Below are positions 54,984 to 63,679 of a stretch of 64,000 nt of DNA, piece by piece. The stretch's first letter is position 1. The number at the start of each line of letters is the position of its first letter. Origin of the DNA: an uncultured Flavobacteriaceae bacterium (GTDB lineage: Bacteria > Bacteroidota > Bacteroidia > Flavobacteriales > Flavobacteriaceae); assembly GCA_947495135.1 (NCBI GenBank), contig CANLXN010000001.1, positions 558,001-622,000 on the forward strand. Reading direction: 5' to 3'. A program made the translations under genes and the position numbers. The notes beneath the pieces are model-generated. The model searched no databases, had not been told where the DNA came from, and saw only the letters and a program-made list of their open reading frames with translations.

Positions 54984-56095
54984 TCCAATAAAGAAGCAAT
55001 CTTATTTTCAAGAGCCTGTCCGCGCAGGTTCTTGTCGATAATGTTTCCATTCTTGTCTAATAAAAATGTAGCTGGAATACTCCTAACATTGTATTGTCTA
55101 GCTATCGGATCCTGCCAAAACTGTAGGTTGGATACGTGGTACCAATCCATATTATCATCCTCAATTGCCTTGATCCATCGTTCTTTTTGACCTGCCTTAT
55201 CTAAAGAGACGCTTATAATATTGAGTCCTTTATCGTGGTATTTATTGTAGACCTTTACTACATTGGGGTTTTCCATTCTACACGGTCTGCACCAAGAAGC
55301 CCAAAAGTCGATAATTGTATATTCTCCAAGCGATTCTTGCAGTGACAACATTTCTCCTGTTGGAGTAGGAGCACTAAAAGCTGGAGCTAATCCACCAATA
55401 GAAGCCTTCTTCTTGGCTTCGATCATCTTTTTTAAGTCGGTCGTAGTTTTGTGCACAGCCATTTTTGGTCCTAGACCTGCAATAAGGTCTGTTACTTCAT
55501 TTGCCTCAATTTCTTGTTTAGAGAACATTTCAGAAAGTAACATCATCCCAAAAACAGAATTACTGTGTTCTTTTACAAATTGGCGCTTATAAGATTTTTC
55601 TTGAATGTTTAATTCAGTGCTCTCACCCCGTAGTTCCTCCATGACAATTCCATCTTGCTCTAGCTGCGCAACTTTATATTCTTCCATAATTGCCATTTGT
55701 CGCTTGGCAAATTTAGAAGTGGCCTTCGTATATTCGTAAAAGAGATCGTTCTGGCGTCCTCCCGAAACAGTAGAAGCAGTAATGCTATCTTTATAGATAT
55801 TCGCCTTTAAATTTTCGTTTTCAGCGAAAAAGAGTACATTATTCGGCGCGCCATTTATTTTTAAGAAATGTAGATCGACCGACTCACTTTTTGGGAACGT
55901 TTTGGAGAACTTGCCTTGAACAACTTCTAAAGTATCCTGCAATTTTGATTGATTATTTTCATCAATACCGTATAACAGCACTTGGGTGCCATCTTCGAAG
56001 CCAAATGCATTTCCTTCTAACTTAAAGGTGTTGCTGTCTTGGTTATTACAAGAAACTAGAATTATTGTAACTAAAAGGGCAAAAATGCGTCTCAT
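54980..56095 (-). CDS. TlpA-like thioredoxin lipoprotein with N-terminal DUF4369
   Basis: A 371-residue lipoprotein (LLVTIILVSCNNQ, Cys16). An N-terminal DUF4369-type beta domain (about 25-120) precedes a helical linker and a thioredoxin fold (about 235-371). The active site WASWCRPCR has Cys269 and Cys272, with the cis-Pro loop RSIPATFLLDKNG. It probably reduces disulfides of exported proteins or cytochrome c apoproteins in the periplasm. Such proteins are common in Bacteroidota and often multi-copy. Confidence 0.92.
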   Translation of the reverse strand: MRRIFALLVTIILVSCNNQDSNTFKLEGNAFGFEDGTQVLLYGIDENNQSKLQDTLEVVQGKFSKTFPKSESVDLHFLKINGAPNNVLFFAENENLKANIYKDSITASTVSGGRQNDLFYEYTKATSKFAKRQMAIMEEYKVAQLEQDGIVMEELRGESTELNIQEKSYKRQFVKEHSNSVFGMMLLSEMFSKQEIEANEVTDLIAGLGPKMAVHKTTTDLKKMIEAKKKASIGGLAPAFSAPTPTGEMLSLQESLGEYTIIDFWASWCRPCRMENPNVVKVYNKYHDKGLNIISVSLDKAGQKERWIKAIEDDNMDWYHVSNLQFWQDPIARQYNVRSIPATFLLDKNGNIIDKNLRGQALENKIASLLD

Positions 56096-56114
56096 ATTTT
56101 CAGAATTTATACCG

Positions 56115-56122
56115 CAAAAATA
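56115..56122 (-). promoter_or_regulatory. -7 box of the TlpA-like gene
   Basis: TATTTTTG on the minus strand matches TAnnTTTG exactly and ends about 20 bases before the ATG at 56095. No -33 box is evident. Confidence 0.45.
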
Positions 56123-56233
56123 AGGGTATTTTAGTCTGAAAAAAACTGAGAAGTATCAAAATATTGTTAATCCCCTTCTGAAGATACTATTCTTGAGGGA
56201 TTATCATTACTTTTAAAGGTTAATTGATTTGTT

Positions 56234-58609
56234 ATGGACACAAAAATTACATTGAGTGAATACCCCTTAGATATTGAGATTAGTTTTATGAAACTTTTCG
56301 AAACCTATAAGGAGCAGCTCAATTCAGACAGCGCGCTTGTAGTTGCTAGAGCTAAGGAGGTGCTAAAGGTGGCAAAGGAATTTCCAATGCTTTCCAACGG
56401 CTTGAGGTCTATGGACGACATAATGGAATATGAAGAGCAAATTAACTTAATCACGGAAGATTTGTTTGCATCGGTTTTACAGGGTAATGAAATTAAGATA
56501 GCTACTTTACCTTTTTCAGAATATATATTTAGATCTACAGACAGGTATAAGAATATAATGAAGGTTGCAGGGCCAGACTACGATCTAAAACTGACAGATT
56601 TTGGAGACGATCAGTTCTATATTATGGGTTGTAGTGTTATACTGAATGCTTATTATGGGTTTAGTGTAGATTTTAGAAGGCCTTTTTTTTACAGCATTCC
56701 CGATAACAGGGGCATTATAAGGCACTATAGAGTGTTATATAATGGAGATTTTATTCATATTGAAAAAGGGGAGAATGCAATAGAAATTACGCAGGACGAC
56801 GTAAATGAGTTATTGGATAACTTCGACAATATTGCGATATGGAAGGAAAAATTCCCTCCCGGAAGCTGGATTTTCAAGGGGTTTGTAGTTGCCAATCTGT
56901 ACGATGCAACCACAGATGTTTCTCTGTCAGATTTCAAGGCGAGTCTTCTTACACTAGATCAGAAGGACGAAAATTTTGCAATGCAGTTTCAGACGATCGT
57001 ACAAGCGATCTTTAATTTACCACATTTGGAAGTAGGTTATTCTATCTACAATGATGAAGAAGATACATTTGAGCATCCGCCAGAGCTCGTCAAGGTGAAG
57101 AGTTATATTCTTAATGGAAAGAGTGAAGAATCTTGTAAAATGGCCCTTTGTACACATTCATATTCGGAGCTTTTTGAGATGAACCATACTTATTGCATAT
57201 CCGATGTGGAGCGTTACCATAAATTGTATCCGGACAATATTCTGTATACAAAGCTGCACAAACAAGATGTTAAAAGTGCAATTATTACACCTATAAGAAC
57301 CGAAGATGAAGTGTTTGGAATGTTAGAAATTGTTTCTCCCAACTCACAGGAGCTCAATTCTATAAATGCTAATAAATTACAGGATATAATGCCCTTTCTC
57401 ACAGATTCTATCAAAAGGAGTAAGGAAAAAAGTGAAAATGATTTGGAGCTACTGATACAACAGGAATGTACCTCCATTCATTCAAGTGTGCATTGGAAAT
57501 TTAAAAAGGAAGCGAAAAGAGTATTAAAACGAGAAGCAATGGGAGAGGACGCTTCCTTCAAAGAGATTGTTTTTGAGGATGTATACCCTCTATTTGGTCA
57601 AATTGATATTAAAGGATCTTCTGAAGCGAGAAATGTGGCTACTAAAGACGATCTTATCCTTCAGCTTGAGCACGTGAAAAAAATTATAGACAAAGTTCAT
57701 TCGTTAGATCCACTGCCTATTTACGAACAAATAAATTTTAGAATTGATAATTTCCTAAATGATTTGGAAAAGAATCTACAAGTGGATAGTGAGCGCCGTG
57801 TTCTTAATTTTCTGCGGAAGGAAATAGTTCCGTTGTATGACCATTTAGCAAAAAAGAACAAGAAATTGCGTTCCCTTATAAAAGAGTATTACCAACTTCT
57901 TGATCGGGATAAAGGGTTTATTTATAAGCATAGAAAGGATTATGATGAGTCTGTGATGCTTATTAACAAGACTATGGCTCATATTTTAGATAAGAAACAG
58001 GAGCAAGCTCAAAAAATGTATCCTCATTATTATGAGCGTTTTAAGACCGATGGGGTAGAGCACAACCTGTACATAGGTGAATCTATTACGAAGAAAAATA
58101 GTTTCAATAAAATATACCTTTACAATTTACGCCTTTGGCAACTCCAAGCAATGTGCGAAATGGAGAACAGCTTTTATCAGCTCAAAGCGGAGCTTTTAAT
58201 GCCTTTAGATGCAGCTTCAATGATTCTTGCTTTTAATAGCTCCTTATCACTACGGTTTAGAATGGATGAAAAGAGGTTCGATGTAGACGGGACCTACAAC
58301 GCTCGCTATGAAGTTGTTAAAAAGCGAGTCGACAAAGCACACATTAAGGGGACGGAAGAGCGTATCACTCAGCCAGGAAAAATTGCGATCGTTTATTCCC
58401 AAAAATCTGATGAGCAAGAGTATATAAAATATATCAACTTCTTACAGTCCAAAAAGCAATTGGGAGGAAATGTTGAAATTCTGGAATTAGAAGAACTTCA
58501 AGGAGTGACAGGTTTGAAGGCAATAAGAGTGAATGTATTGTATAACAAAGGTGAACAGGATAAAGAATATTATACGTACGAGGATTTAATGACGGAAATT
58601 AATAGTTAA
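56234..58609 (+). CDS. GAF domain protein of unknown function (791 residues)
   Basis: A large soluble protein without signal peptide or membrane helix. A GAF-like sensor segment is visible at about 260-395, with CISDVERYHKLYPDNILYTKLHKQDVKSAIITPIRTEDEVFGMLEIVSP. The N-terminal 230 residues (LPFSEYIFRSTDRYKNIMKVAG, FRRPFFYSIPDNRGIIRHYR) and the helical C-terminal half (about 480-680) match no domain that I recognise, and no kinase, cyclase or DNA-binding motif is seen. It would sense a small ligand or redox state in the cytoplasm. It ends 4 bp inside the convergent HD-PycTM gene. Confidence 0.8.
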   Translation: MDTKITLSEYPLDIEISFMKLFETYKEQLNSDSALVVARAKEVLKVAKEFPMLSNGLRSMDDIMEYEEQINLITEDLFASVLQGNEIKIATLPFSEYIFRSTDRYKNIMKVAGPDYDLKLTDFGDDQFYIMGCSVILNAYYGFSVDFRRPFFYSIPDNRGIIRHYRVLYNGDFIHIEKGENAIEITQDDVNELLDNFDNIAIWKEKFPPGSWIFKGFVVANLYDATTDVSLSDFKASLLTLDQKDENFAMQFQTIVQAIFNLPHLEVGYSIYNDEEDTFEHPPELVKVKSYILNGKSEESCKMALCTHSYSELFEMNHTYCISDVERYHKLYPDNILYTKLHKQDVKSAIITPIRTEDEVFGMLEIVSPNSQELNSINANKLQDIMPFLTDSIKRSKEKSENDLELLIQQECTSIHSSVHWKFKKEAKRVLKREAMGEDASFKEIVFEDVYPLFGQIDIKGSSEARNVATKDDLILQLEHVKKIIDKVHSLDPLPIYEQINFRIDNFLNDLEKNLQVDSERRVLNFLRKEIVPLYDHLAKKNKKLRSLIKEYYQLLDRDKGFIYKHRKDYDESVMLINKTMAHILDKKQEQAQKMYPHYYERFKTDGVEHNLYIGESITKKNSFNKIYLYNLRLWQLQAMCEMENSFYQLKAELLMPLDAASMILAFNSSLSLRFRMDEKRFDVDGTYNARYEVVKKRVDKAHIKGTEERITQPGKIAIVYSQKSDEQEYIKYINFLQSKKQLGGNVEILELEELQGVTGLKAIRVNVLYNKGEQDKEYYTYEDLMTEINS

Positions 58610-59808
58610 ACACCAGTCGATAAAAACGCAATCAAAAATGCAATTACCGAGATAATGATACCGGCCATAAAGACGGTATAGGTAAGTCTTAGAATTGCAT
58701 ATTTTCGCTGTAAAACTAATCCTAGAAAATATAAATCTTTGGTAAGAGATGAATAAATGTACTCTTTATCGTTCAGGAGTTCGTTCATAGCCCATTCGAA
58801 TTCGCTTAGACTCATTTTGTGAAAATTTCCGAAGAACAACAAATTAACTTGCTTGTTGTTGACATCATCTTTGGTGAATTTACCACTTGTAACATTTGGA
58901 CGCGTAGCAAGTACAGACATAATAATAGCCGTTACCGTAAAGAACACAAAAATGGCCGTAGGTATAACCAAATAGCTATTAGAAGGATTGTCCAGTTTTG
59001 GAATTAAATTAGAAAGTGCAATGGAAATAATAATTGCATTTACAGATAGCAGTATATTGGCTTTCGTATCTGCAATATCACTTAATTTGATGTGATTTTT
59101 TAAAGTGACTCTAAATACACTTTGAATGGCCTTTTCTGGATCTTGCGCTTTTAACTTGTTTTTGATTTTCTTGGCCTTTTTCTTCTTGCTGTCTTTATCT
59201 GCCTTTTTTTGTTCTAAGATGTCTTTCTCGATGATCATGGTCTGAATGTTTTCTTCTTTTTTAGAATTCCAGTTGGCTTTGGCGTATTCTGTATAAAAAT
59301 GATGTTCATTTTTAAGTAAATCTATATTACCCTTGAGCCATTTGCGTTTGCCGATTGTTTCTTTGCCTTGCATTTTCCATTCGAGTCTTAACAATTCGCT
59401 GGCTTCCTGAAAATAGCCTTTGGCGAAATGAGAAGCGTCGGCATCCCTAATGATCTTGTCAAGCTCGGTTTTAGGCTCCGCATCGAATTTGGTTGCTAAA
59501 ATACAATCCGAAACCTTTCTTAAAAGGGCTTCTTCTATCTGTTGTTCTCTAAGAAACTCTTGCCCTAGTTCCACACTTTTTTCTTCGTGATTTTCTGGGC
59601 CGTTGATATATCCAATATCATGAAGAAGAGCGGCTAAGATCACGGCAGTCGTATCTTCCTCAGAAATTGAGCTATTTGCAACAATTTCTTTCGTACTTTT
59701 AACTACTCTTTGGGTGTGCTTCAAGTTGTGATATAAACAATCTCCGGGAAGTTTTTCCGAAAGCAGTTTTTCAACAAATTGAGTCGTTTTTTCTATCAAA
59801 GGCGGCAT
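58606..59808 (-). CDS. HD phosphohydrolase fused to a Pycsar-effector-type membrane domain (PycTM, DUF5706)
   Basis: A 400-residue two-part protein. Residues 1-180 are an HD domain: YHNLKHTQRV (His27, His31), LAALLHDIGYI (His63, Asp64), NHEEKS, and RDADASHFAKG (Asp122). A Lys-rich charged linker (about 195-222: KKADKDSKKKKAKK) leads to PycTM: LKNHIKLSDIADTKANILLSVNAIIISIALS, then helices at about 279-300 and 375-397. In Pycsar phage defence such membrane domains disrupt the inner membrane when they bind cCMP or cUMP. No cyclase gene is adjacent. It may instead be a housekeeping nucleotide-responsive membrane protein whose HD domain degrades the signal. Confidence 0.85.
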   Translation of the reverse strand: MPPLIEKTTQFVEKLLSEKLPGDCLYHNLKHTQRVVKSTKEIVANSSISEEDTTAVILAALLHDIGYINGPENHEEKSVELGQEFLREQQIEEALLRKVSDCILATKFDAEPKTELDKIIRDADASHFAKGYFQEASELLRLEWKMQGKETIGKRKWLKGNIDLLKNEHHFYTEYAKANWNSKKEENIQTMIIEKDILEQKKADKDSKKKKAKKIKNKLKAQDPEKAIQSVFRVTLKNHIKLSDIADTKANILLSVNAIIISIALSNLIPKLDNPSNSYLVIPTAIFVFFTVTAIIMSVLATRPNVTSGKFTKDDVNNKQVNLLFFGNFHKMSLSEFEWAMNELLNDKEYIYSSLTKDLYFLGLVLQRKYAILRLTYTVFMAGIIISVIAFLIAFLSTGV

Positions 59809-59855
59809 ACCATAATTTATTTGAATACCAAATTACTAAATTTTAGCTTTAGTCT

Positions 59856-62800
59856 ATGCGCTCTTTCCAACTTAAAACTATTCTAGTCGTTATTTCGATT
59901 TTTTTATTCCAGTCATGCGGTACGTTTGATCCAAAATATGCAAACGAAGAACGAATATTTGAGCCAACAGTTCCTGTTGATGAAATCGATCAGCGTTTTT
60001 ATTTAATAGGAGACGCTGGGGGTGCCAAAGATGAAAGCACAAGCGAAGCACTAACGGCGTTCAGAAGTTTTACTGCTACCAAGAATACTGAAAACGATTA
60101 TGTCATCTACTTGGGAGATAATATTTATCCTGCGGGTTTACCCAAGAAAGGAGAAGATGGAAGAGAGAATGCGGAGAAAATGCTGAAAAAGCAGCTTGAG
60201 GCAATTTCCGAATTTAAAGGTAAAAAGCTATTTATCCCTGGAAATCATGACTGGTACAGCGACGGCTTGAAGGGTTTAAAAAGACAGGAAGAGTATATCG
60301 AAGAAGCTTTAGGCGATTCGGACGCTTTTCAACCTGAAAAAGGGTGTCCTATTGAGAAAATAGAAATTTCCGACAATATAGAGTTGCTGGTGTTAGATTC
60401 ACAGTGGTATATATCAGATTGGGACAAGCACCCAACCATCAATGATGAGTGTGATATTAAATCTCGAGAAGCATTTTTCTTGGAGATTGAAGGAGAGTTG
60501 AAGAAAAATAATGAGAAGACGATTCTTATCACCATGCACCATCCAGCTTTTACTTATGGTCTGCACGGGGGATATTATAATTTTGAGAAACATATTTTTG
60601 CCTCCGGTAATAAAATTCCGGTACCTGGATTGGCTAGTTTAGTGACGGTTTTAAGGTCGCAAGGTGGGGTTTCTCCTCAGGATCGTTATAACAATCGCTA
60701 TAATGAGTTGATGAAAAGGTTGATCACCCTTGCTGCCGATAGCGATCGGGTGATATTCGCATCTGGTCATGAGCATACGTTGCAGTATATAGAGAATCAA
60801 AATATTAAGCAAATTGTTTCGGGGTCTGGAGCAAAGGAGGCCCCAGTTTCTCTTGGTAAGGGGGCAGAATTTGTATACGGCGGAAGAGGTTTTGCCGTGC
60901 TCGATGTCTATAAAAACGGGTCGTCAGTGGTGTCTTTCTACAGCGCTATAAATGGACAGGCGGAGCTCATCTTTAGTACAGAAGTTCATGACACTCCTAA
61001 AGACTACGATACTAGTGGACTTCCAACACAATTTGACGCCACTATCGAGGCTTCGGCTTATCCAGTTGAAGAAACACAAAAATCGAAGCGATATAAATGG
61101 TTTTGGGGAGACCACTACCGTTATGTATATGGTAAAAACATTAAAGTCCCAGTTCTTACATTAGATAAACTGAACGGAGGAATGGTTGTTGAACGAAAAG
61201 GAGGGGGACATCAAACTCGATCTCTGAGACTCAATAATCTAAATGGAAAAAACTTTGCTTTAAGGGCGGTAAGAAAAAGCGCTGTACAATTTCTGCAGAG
61301 CGTGGCATTTACAGACACTTATATTCAAGATGATTTTAGAGAAACGTTAACAGAAGATGTTATTCGCGATTTTTATACCTCTAGTCATCCATATGGAGCA
61401 TTTGTAGTTGGAGGGTTAAGTGATGCCATTGGTCTTTACCATACTAATCCGCAGTTACTTTACATGCCTAAACACAGGGCGCTTGGAAAATATAATGATG
61501 AGTTTGGGGGCGAGTTATACATTATGGAGGAACGACCAGATGATGGTTTTTTAGATGTAGCATCCTTTGGAAACCCAGATGGAATTGAAAGCACTAGTGA
61601 TCTTTTGGAAAACCTCAGAAAGGATGAAAAATATCAAATTGATGAATCTTCCTATATCAAAGCACGTTTATTTGATATGTTATTAGGAGATTGGGACCGC
61701 CATCAAGATCAGTGGCGCTGGTCTCGTTTTGATATTTCGGATGATAAAAGTGTATACAAACCTATTCCAAGAGACCGGGATCAAGTATTTTCGAATTACG
61801 ACGGTGCTCTTTTATCCATATTGAATACGATAATGCCCTCCACCAAACAGTTTCAGGTCTATGACGACGAATTGAAGAACATAAAATGGATCAACCTAGC
61901 GGGGATCAAATTGGATAGAACCCTCACACAAACTTCAGGTCTGGATGTATGGGTGGAACAAGCAAAATATATTCAGGAAAACCTCACAGATGAAAAAATT
62001 GATTTAGCTTTTGCAAACCTGCCTCCAGAGGTTCAGGATGAAACCTCTAATAGTATAAAAGAAAAACTAAAGGGGAGAAGGGATTATTTGATTTCTATTG
62101 CCGAGCGTTATTTTAAGCACATAAATAATCTGGTAATAATTACAGCAACAGATAAAGATGATTTCATAGAAATTGTCAGAGAGAGAGATCGAACAACAGT
62201 ATCCATTTCTCGTATTAAAGATGGTGAAATTAAAGCTCCATTTAAAACCCGAATAGTGAATCACAATGAAACCGATGAAATTTGGGTTTATGCGCTAGAT
62301 GACAAGGATCAGATTTCGGTTAAGGGAAAAGGTAAAAACCCACCCATGCTGCGCGTTGTTGGAGGGCAGGAAAACGACACCTACGATGTGTCTGTATCCA
62401 GAAAAATTAAAGTGTATGATCACGGTTCTAAGCCTAATAAAGTAGTCAATGGACGTGCCAATATTTTTAAATTTAAGGATAATTACAGGTATAACGTTTA
62501 TAGGTTTAATAAATACATCGACAAGGTTTCCACTATTTTACCCGCTGTGGGTTTTAATCCAGATGACGGAATGCAAATAGGTCTTAAATACAGTAGCTCA
62601 AAAAAAGGATTCAAGAATGACCCTTTTCAAGTAAAACATAGCTTTGGAGGAGGGTATTATTTTGCAACCGAAGGTTTTGACTTAAGTTATGAAGGGGAGT
62701 TTTCTACATTTTTTGATACATGGAACGTCATGGTAGGTGGTAGATTTACTTCTGAAAATTTCACTCAAAACTTTTTTGGATTCGGAAATGAAACCGAAAA

Positions 62801-63563
62801 TAATGATGATGAACTTGGTTTGGATTTTAATAGAGTAAAAACTTCTGAACGGAGCGTAAAATTTGGAACTGTCAAAGATGGACACTACGGTAGCAGAATT
62901 GAATTTGTGGTTGGAGCCGAAAGTTTTGAAATTCAAGAAACTCAGGATCGATTTATCGCCGATGTGTTTTCACCTAGTTTCTTTGACGATCTTCAAATCT
63001 TTGGCGCGTTCGATTTTAATTATAGTTATTCTGGATACGATAATAAAGCTAATCCAACCAGAGGAATGTTTTTTAATTTACAATCTGGAGTTAAAACCAA
63101 TCTAGAAGAAGCCAAAAGAACATATGGATTCATCAAACCATCATTGGAATTTTACAATGCTTTGAGTAAGAACAGGCGTTTGGTTTTAAATACAAAAGTA
63201 AGCGGACATTTTAATATTGGAGATGACTTTGAGTTTTATCAGGCAGCAACACTTGGAGCCACCAATGGATTGAGAGGTTTCCGGGAACAGCGGTTTTCTG
63301 GAGAGAGTGCTCTTGCGTTTAAAGCGGACTTACGATATCATTTAGCCAAATTTAAAACCGGCTTGCTTCCTTTAAAATTAGGACTCTATGGAGGTTACGA
63401 CTTTGGACGTGTTTGGCTAGACGGTGAAGACAGCAACGTTTGGCACGATAGCTATGGAGGAGGGTTTTTGATTAACGCCGTAGATTCTATATCTGGTACA
63501 TTCGGACTTTTTAATAGTGACGATGGGATACGGTTTTCATTTGGGTTTGGATTTAGCCTTTAA
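59856..63563 (+). CDS. Lipoprotein: metallophosphoesterase, kinase-like segment and Omp85-type barrel
   Basis: A 1235-residue outer-membrane lipoprotein (VVISIFLFQSCGTF, Cys21). Residues 50-370: calcineurin-like phosphoesterase with FYLIGDAGG, IYLGDNIYPAG, FIPGNHDWYSDG, TMHHPAF and ASGHEHTLQY. Residues about 430-650: GGGHQTRSLRL, NGKNFALRAVRKSA, MLLGDWDRHQDQWRW (Asp612-His616) and PIPRDRDQVF, an order that recalls atypical kinases. From about 880: a surface-antigen/BamA-like barrel ending SFGFGFSL. Function unknown; the first domain should be active. A paralogue starts 116 bp downstream. Divergent from the HD-PycTM gene. Confidence 0.85.
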   Translation: MRSFQLKTILVVISIFLFQSCGTFDPKYANEERIFEPTVPVDEIDQRFYLIGDAGGAKDESTSEALTAFRSFTATKNTENDYVIYLGDNIYPAGLPKKGEDGRENAEKMLKKQLEAISEFKGKKLFIPGNHDWYSDGLKGLKRQEEYIEEALGDSDAFQPEKGCPIEKIEISDNIELLVLDSQWYISDWDKHPTINDECDIKSREAFFLEIEGELKKNNEKTILITMHHPAFTYGLHGGYYNFEKHIFASGNKIPVPGLASLVTVLRSQGGVSPQDRYNNRYNELMKRLITLAADSDRVIFASGHEHTLQYIENQNIKQIVSGSGAKEAPVSLGKGAEFVYGGRGFAVLDVYKNGSSVVSFYSAINGQAELIFSTEVHDTPKDYDTSGLPTQFDATIEASAYPVEETQKSKRYKWFWGDHYRYVYGKNIKVPVLTLDKLNGGMVVERKGGGHQTRSLRLNNLNGKNFALRAVRKSAVQFLQSVAFTDTYIQDDFRETLTEDVIRDFYTSSHPYGAFVVGGLSDAIGLYHTNPQLLYMPKHRALGKYNDEFGGELYIMEERPDDGFLDVASFGNPDGIESTSDLLENLRKDEKYQIDESSYIKARLFDMLLGDWDRHQDQWRWSRFDISDDKSVYKPIPRDRDQVFSNYDGALLSILNTIMPSTKQFQVYDDELKNIKWINLAGIKLDRTLTQTSGLDVWVEQAKYIQENLTDEKIDLAFANLPPEVQDETSNSIKEKLKGRRDYLISIAERYFKHINNLVIITATDKDDFIEIVRERDRTTVSISRIKDGEIKAPFKTRIVNHNETDEIWVYALDDKDQISVKGKGKNPPMLRVVGGQENDTYDVSVSRKIKVYDHGSKPNKVVNGRANIFKFKDNYRYNVYRFNKYIDKVSTILPAVGFNPDDGMQIGLKYSSSKKGFKNDPFQVKHSFGGGYYFATEGFDLSYEGEFSTFFDTWNVMVGGRFTSENFTQNFFGFGNETENNDDELGLDFNRVKTSERSVKFGTVKDGHYGSRIEFVVGAESFEIQETQDRFIADVFSPSFFDDLQIFGAFDFNYSYSGYDNKANPTRGMFFNLQSGVKTNLEEAKRTYGFIKPSLEFYNALSKNRRLVLNTKVSGHFNIGDDFEFYQAATLGATNGLRGFREQRFSGESALAFKADLRYHLAKFKTGLLPLKLGLYGGYDFGRVWLDGEDSNVWHDSYGGGFLINAVDSISGTFGLFNSDDGIRFSFGFGFSL

Positions 63564-63679
63564 TGCGATCAACCATGCTGTGTAAGCATTTATATTTATT
63601 TCAATGGATATACTTCATTTAAATAAAATCAACACAATTAATCTTATCTTCGAATTTCATATCTATAGCTCATCTTTTT

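Noticed and set aside
58606-59808. Complete Pycsar phage defence operon
   Set aside because: Only the membrane effector-type domain is recognisable; the adjacent GAF protein has no cyclase catalytic motif and lies in the opposite orientation.
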